A stretch of DNA of 50,040 bases from JBAVQS01 sp049694275 (GTDB lineage: Bacteria; Chloroflexota; Anaerolineae; UBA4142; SHND01). The translations under genes were made by a program, and so were the position numbers. The notes below the pieces were generated by a model. That model was not told where the DNA came from, did no database searches, and saw nothing but the letters and a program-made list of their open reading frames with translations. Position 1 is the first letter of the stretch, and each line of letters opens with the position of its first letter. Below, piece after piece: positions 47,231 to 50,040 of this stretch. The DNA lies in NCBI GenBank assembly GCA_049694275.1, contig JBAVQS010000117.1, forward strand, positions 1 to 50,040, given 5' to 3'.

Positions 47231-48376
47231 TTACGCGTTGATCAACCGGGTGTTCCCCCGCTCCGGCTGGTACGGGCAGAAGGGATCGCTTTCGAGCGCA
47301 TCGCCGGTATAAGCAAAGGCGCGGGCGCGCGAGCCGCCGCAGATGACACGGTATTCACAATAGCCGCACTTGCCCTTGAACTGGTTCGCCTCGTGCAGGC
47401 TCTTGAAAACCGGCGCCTGGCGATAGGTCGCGATGAGACTGTCCGTCTTGACGTTGCCGAGGACCTGCGGCAAAAAGCCCGCGGGGTAAATGTCGCCGGT
47501 GTTCGATACGAATACGACGCCGTTCCCATCGCGGATGCCAAAGCCGTGATAGACCGAGCTGCGCTGAATCTGGTCCGGCGCCATCCCCTCCCCGCGCATC
47601 CGGTTCAGCGCGATGCGGCGGTACGACGGCGCTTCGGTCGTCTTGACCGCAAAGGGCGACACCCTGGCGAGGTCATAGGTCCAGTTCATGATCTCTTCGC
47701 CGCGCTCGGGCGAGACCTCCTGCAGCGCCCTGCCGCGCCCGACGGCGATGAGGAAAAAGAGGCTCCAGCGCATCACCTTGACCGTCTTGAGTAACTCGTA
47801 CACGGCGGGCAGGTCCTCCGCCGTCTGTTCGGCGACAAGCGTATTGACCTGAATAGGCATATTGAGGTCGCCTGCGATTCGCGCCGCCTCCATCGTCCAA
47901 CCAAAGCAGCCGGGCACGCCGCGCACCGCTTCATGCCGTTCCGGGGTCGAGCCGTCAAGGCTCAGGCCCAGGCTCTGGATGCCGTGCGCTTTAAGTTTTT
48001 CAATGACCGGCCGCGTCAGGTTCTGCGAGGCGGCCGGCGTAATCGAGACGCTCAGGCCCAGGCTGTTGGCCTCGTCAATCAGTTCATAGAGGTCGGGACG
48101 CATGAGCGGGTCGCCGCCGGTGAGGATGAGGTGCGGCAGCGGATCGCCAAAGCGCACGAGCTGCTGCAGGAACTGGCGGCTCTGCTCGTGATTCAGCTCA
48201 TCCGGATGGCGAGTCGGCATCGCTTCGGCGCGGCAGTGCTTACACGCCAGCGGGCAGGCCATCGTCATTTCCCAATAGACGAGCATCGGGTTCTCGGCAT
48301 AGTTGCGAATAGAGTGCCCGGAGCGAGCGCCGTGCATCGGCGCGTGCCCCATCCCCGGTTTGATTACGACAGTCAT
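47231..48376 (-). CDS. AhbD/NirJ-like radical SAM protein with C-terminal auxiliary cluster
   Basis: This protein has 381 residues. The ATG at 48376 overlaps the hemY stop and fixes the start. The radical SAM cluster is CPLACKHC in EMTMACPLACKHCRAEAM, followed by ILTGGDPLMRPD and a TIM-barrel core. The C-terminus holds four Cys in CGYCEYRVICGGSRARAFAY and DPFCPYQP, the pattern of the auxiliary cluster in heme-related enzymes such as AhbD (which decarboxylates Fe-coproporphyrin III to heme) and NirJ. The third motif has CGGS where AhbD commonly has CGGC. Lying between hemY and hemE in one operon, it almost certainly acts in heme synthesis. Which step is inference. Confidence 0.88.
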   Translation of the reverse strand: MTVVIKPGMGHAPMHGARSGHSIRNYAENPMLVYWEMTMACPLACKHCRAEAMPTRHPDELNHEQSRQFLQQLVRFGDPLPHLILTGGDPLMRPDLYELIDEANSLGLSVSITPAASQNLTRPVIEKLKAHGIQSLGLSLDGSTPERHEAVRGVPGCFGWTMEAARIAGDLNMPIQVNTLVAEQTAEDLPAVYELLKTVKVMRWSLFFLIAVGRGRALQEVSPERGEEIMNWTYDLARVSPFAVKTTEAPSYRRIALNRMRGEGMAPDQIQRSSVYHGFGIRDGNGVVFVSNTGDIYPAGFLPQVLGNVKTDSLIATYRQAPVFKSLHEANQFKGKCGYCEYRVICGGSRARAFAYTGDALESDPFCPYQPERGNTRLINA

Positions 48377-49815
48377 GAAACCTCCAACTTGTTTACAAGT
48401 TCTTCTGCGACGCGTGCGCCATCGGCGATGCAATCGGGAATTCCGACGCCGTGATACGCGCCGCCGGTGAGATAGAGTCCGGTGTGTTGTGCGGCGAGCC
48501 GGTCGACCTCCGCCACGCGGGCCTGGTGGCCGACCTCGTACTGCGGGTTGGCCTTGTGCCAACGATACACCCTGGTCAACACGGGGGTGGCGGTAATCCC
48601 CATCGACGCGGCGATCTCCCGGCGAGCAATCTCGGCGACCGTCGCGTCGTCCTCTTCGGCCAGGGGCTCGGCATGGGCGCCGCCAATAAAGGCGCGGACC
48701 AGGGCATGCCCTTCCGGGGCGCGCTCATCAAACTTGGTCGAGGACCAGGTGCAGGCCAGGATCTGGCGCTTTTCCGAGCGGGGCACGACGAACCCAAAAC
48801 CTTGCAGCGAATGGTTCAGCTCGTCGCGCTTGAAACCGAGCGAGACGGTCGCCGTCGAGACATAGCGGATGCCGGCCAGTTGAGACGCGAGCACGGGGTC
48901 CAGGTCACGCACCAGATCGGCGGTCACATAGGCGGGCGTGGCGAACACCACGGCATCGGCTGGCATCCGGCCCCCCCCGTTCAGGGTCAGCTCGTACCGG
49001 TCCTCCATCCGTTTGATCGCGACCACGCTCCGGTTGCACAGCAGGGACTGGGGCGCGAGCTGTCGCGTGATAGCGTTGGTCAGGTCCGACAGGCCGTTTC
49101 GCAGGGTCATGAACATCGAGGTCGGCCCCTTGCCATTACCCTTCCCGATCCCATTTCCGGCGCGTGCTTTCGCGGCGTCCGCCGCCCGGCGCTGGGCGAT
49201 AACGCCGCGCAGGAGACTGCCGTATTTCTTTTCCATATCCAGAAAACGGGGGAAGGTACTCTTGAGGGAGAGGTATTCGGCGTCGGCGACGTAAATGCCC
49301 GCGATCATCGGCTCGGCGATCTTGTCGAGCGCTTCGCGGCCGAGGCGCCGCCGGACGAAATGGGCCAGCGATTCGTCCTCGTCGTCGCGCCGGGCCGGGA
49401 CGAAAGCATCCAATCCCATCCGCAGCTTGCCGGGCCACGAGACGAGGTCCGATCGGATGAACGGCATGAGGCGCGAGGGGATAATCAGCATCACCCCGTC
49501 CGGCATGGCGCGCAGCCTGCCGCCGCTCCAGACATAGACCTTGCGTGCCGCATCGTTCGTCCCGATCAGTTGGTCGCCCAGCCCGAGCGCGCGGCACAGC
49601 TCGATTGCCGTCGACTTGGTCGTGATGAACGAGTCCGGCCCGCCCTCGACCACAAACCCCTGCTCGTGCGCCGAGGTGATCTTGCCGCCGAAATAGGGTG
49701 CGCTCTCGATCAAGGTGTATTCGACCGGCGCGTTCCGGGCGCCGGCTTGCGCCTGGAGATAATAGGCAGTTGCCAGGCCCGCAATCCCACCGCCGATAAT
49801 CGCGACTCGTTTCAT
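48373..49815 (-). CDS. hemY: HemY-type FAD porphyrinogen oxidase (protoporphyrinogen or coproporphyrinogen)
   Basis: This protein has 480 residues. The dinucleotide-binding motif RVAIIGGGIAGLATAYYL at the N-terminus is followed by a Glu-x-x-x-x-FGGKI segment (LIESAPYFGGKITS) and GFVVEGGPDSFI. Later blocks include RRLGREALDKIAEPMIAGIY and the C-terminal FAD loop LYLTGGAYHGVGIPDCI. It uses O2 as electron acceptor to convert a porphyrinogen to a porphyrin. HemY-type sequences include both the protoporphyrinogen oxidases and the coproporphyrinogen III oxidases (CgoX), and sequence alone does not decide here. The 4-base overlap with the radical SAM gene and the 4-base gap to hemB mark the operon. 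A Gly/Lys-rich insert (AGNGIGKGNGKG) is unusual. Confidence 0.93.
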   Translation of the reverse strand: MKRVAIIGGGIAGLATAYYLQAQAGARNAPVEYTLIESAPYFGGKITSAHEQGFVVEGGPDSFITTKSTAIELCRALGLGDQLIGTNDAARKVYVWSGGRLRAMPDGVMLIIPSRLMPFIRSDLVSWPGKLRMGLDAFVPARRDDEDESLAHFVRRRLGREALDKIAEPMIAGIYVADAEYLSLKSTFPRFLDMEKKYGSLLRGVIAQRRAADAAKARAGNGIGKGNGKGPTSMFMTLRNGLSDLTNAITRQLAPQSLLCNRSVVAIKRMEDRYELTLNGGGRMPADAVVFATPAYVTADLVRDLDPVLASQLAGIRYVSTATVSLGFKRDELNHSLQGFGFVVPRSEKRQILACTWSSTKFDERAPEGHALVRAFIGGAHAEPLAEEDDATVAEIARREIAASMGITATPVLTRVYRWHKANPQYEVGHQARVAEVDRLAAQHTGLYLTGGAYHGVGIPDCIADGARVAEELVNKLEVS

Positions 49816-49819
49816 TATC

Positions 49820-50040
49820 CTATTCCGCCAACCACCGTGCGGCGTCTTTGGCGTGATAGGTCAGAATCCAATCCGCCCCGGCCCGCTTGATCGCAGTCAG
49901 AATTTCGAGCGTCACCTTTTTCTCGTCGAGCCAGCCGTTGCGCGCCGCCGCCTTGACCATCGAATATTCGCCGCTCACGTTATAGGCCGCGACCGGCAGA
50001 TTGAACGCGTCCCGCACCTGGCGGATCAGGTCGAGATAGG
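49820..50040 (-). CDS. hemB: Delta-aminolevulinic acid dehydratase (porphobilinogen synthase), C-terminal part
   Basis: The last 73 codons are visible; the gene continues beyond the right edge. AFNLPVAAYNVSGEYSMVKAAA is given as AFNLPVAAYNVSGEY then SMVKAAARNGWLDE; it is the conserved end of HemB, including the YxVSGEY block near the second substrate site. TAIKRAGADWILTYHAKDAARWL completes the family C-terminus. HemB joins two 5-aminolevulinate molecules into porphobilinogen. The stop is 4 bases before the hemY ATG, so hemB leads this operon. Confidence 0.95.
   Translation of the reverse strand, partial: YLDLIRQVRDAFNLPVAAYNVSGEYSMVKAAARNGWLDEKKVTLEILTAIKRAGADWILTYHAKDAARWLAE

Noticed and set aside
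48451..49890. 480-codon open frame on the plus strand across hemY
   Set aside because: Opposite strand to a clear HemY; lacks motifs and a ribosome site.

Overview
The window looks like chromosomal DNA from a high-GC member of the Chloroflexota (Anaerolineae-like), probably from an environmental genome. This is inferred from the gene mix and was not tested by search. The mix is LysW-dependent arginine/lysine synthesis, a one-piece CtaA, a compact heme operon, many small lipoprotein and sensor genes, AAA-ATPase/TPR adenylate cyclases and CHAT proteins. Heme A synthase, an oxygen-type HemY and glycolate oxidase point to an organism that can respire. No rRNA, tRNA or CRISPR array was seen.

Layout. 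1-2150 is an accessory, AT-richer edge. It holds the start of an IS701-like transposase, then three small helix-turn-helix-like genes behind a perfect sigma-70 promoter, closed by a 16-bp hairpin. 2151-12436 holds a membrane-anchored PAF-acetylhydrolase-like enzyme, ctaA, a Tat-lipoprotein penicillin-binding protein, rlmE, a second methyltransferase, typA behind an octamer-repeat hairpin, folE and a lipase. 12437-19401 holds a decayed beta-propeller gene, hutU, a Pat-like acyl-CoA synthetase/acetyltransferase, a frameshifted ROK-like gene whose motifs run in circularly permuted order, and a DsbA-like protein. 19469-23341 is a CoA ligase, kynureninase and SDR operon. 23426-30174 holds a repeat lipoprotein, a NarL-type two-component system, an ECF sigma factor, a methyltransferase, a PQQ-like propeller protein and a leaderless thioesterase. 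30183-36560 is glcD-glcE-glcF interrupted by a membrane-anchored CHAT protease carrying zinc ribbons. 36557-37155 is a SAM-I riboswitch with terminator driving a MoaD/ThiS-like sulfur carrier. 37193-40753 is a very large adenylate cyclase/AAA/TPR regulator. 40886-45252 is lysW, argX/lysX, argG and argH, with two copies of a MITE-like palindrome inserted. 45304-50040 is the heme operon hemB, hemY, AhbD-like radical SAM, hemE, hemH, read leftward.

How the genes work together. The heme operon lacks HemF/HemN within the window but has HemE, a HemY-type oxidase, a ferrochelatase and an AhbD-like radical SAM enzyme. This allows a hybrid coproporphyrin route that ends with a radical SAM decarboxylase. 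CtaA would convert heme to heme A for the terminal oxidase. The LysW operon makes arginine (or lysine) on a carrier protein. GlcDEF oxidises glycolate or lactate. The kynureninase operon suggests conversion of kynurenine to anthranilate and then an aryl-CoA. Several promoters sit so close to the start codon that leaderless mRNAs seem common, while typA, lysW, the sulfur carrier and the propeller gene have leaders that contain intrinsic terminators.
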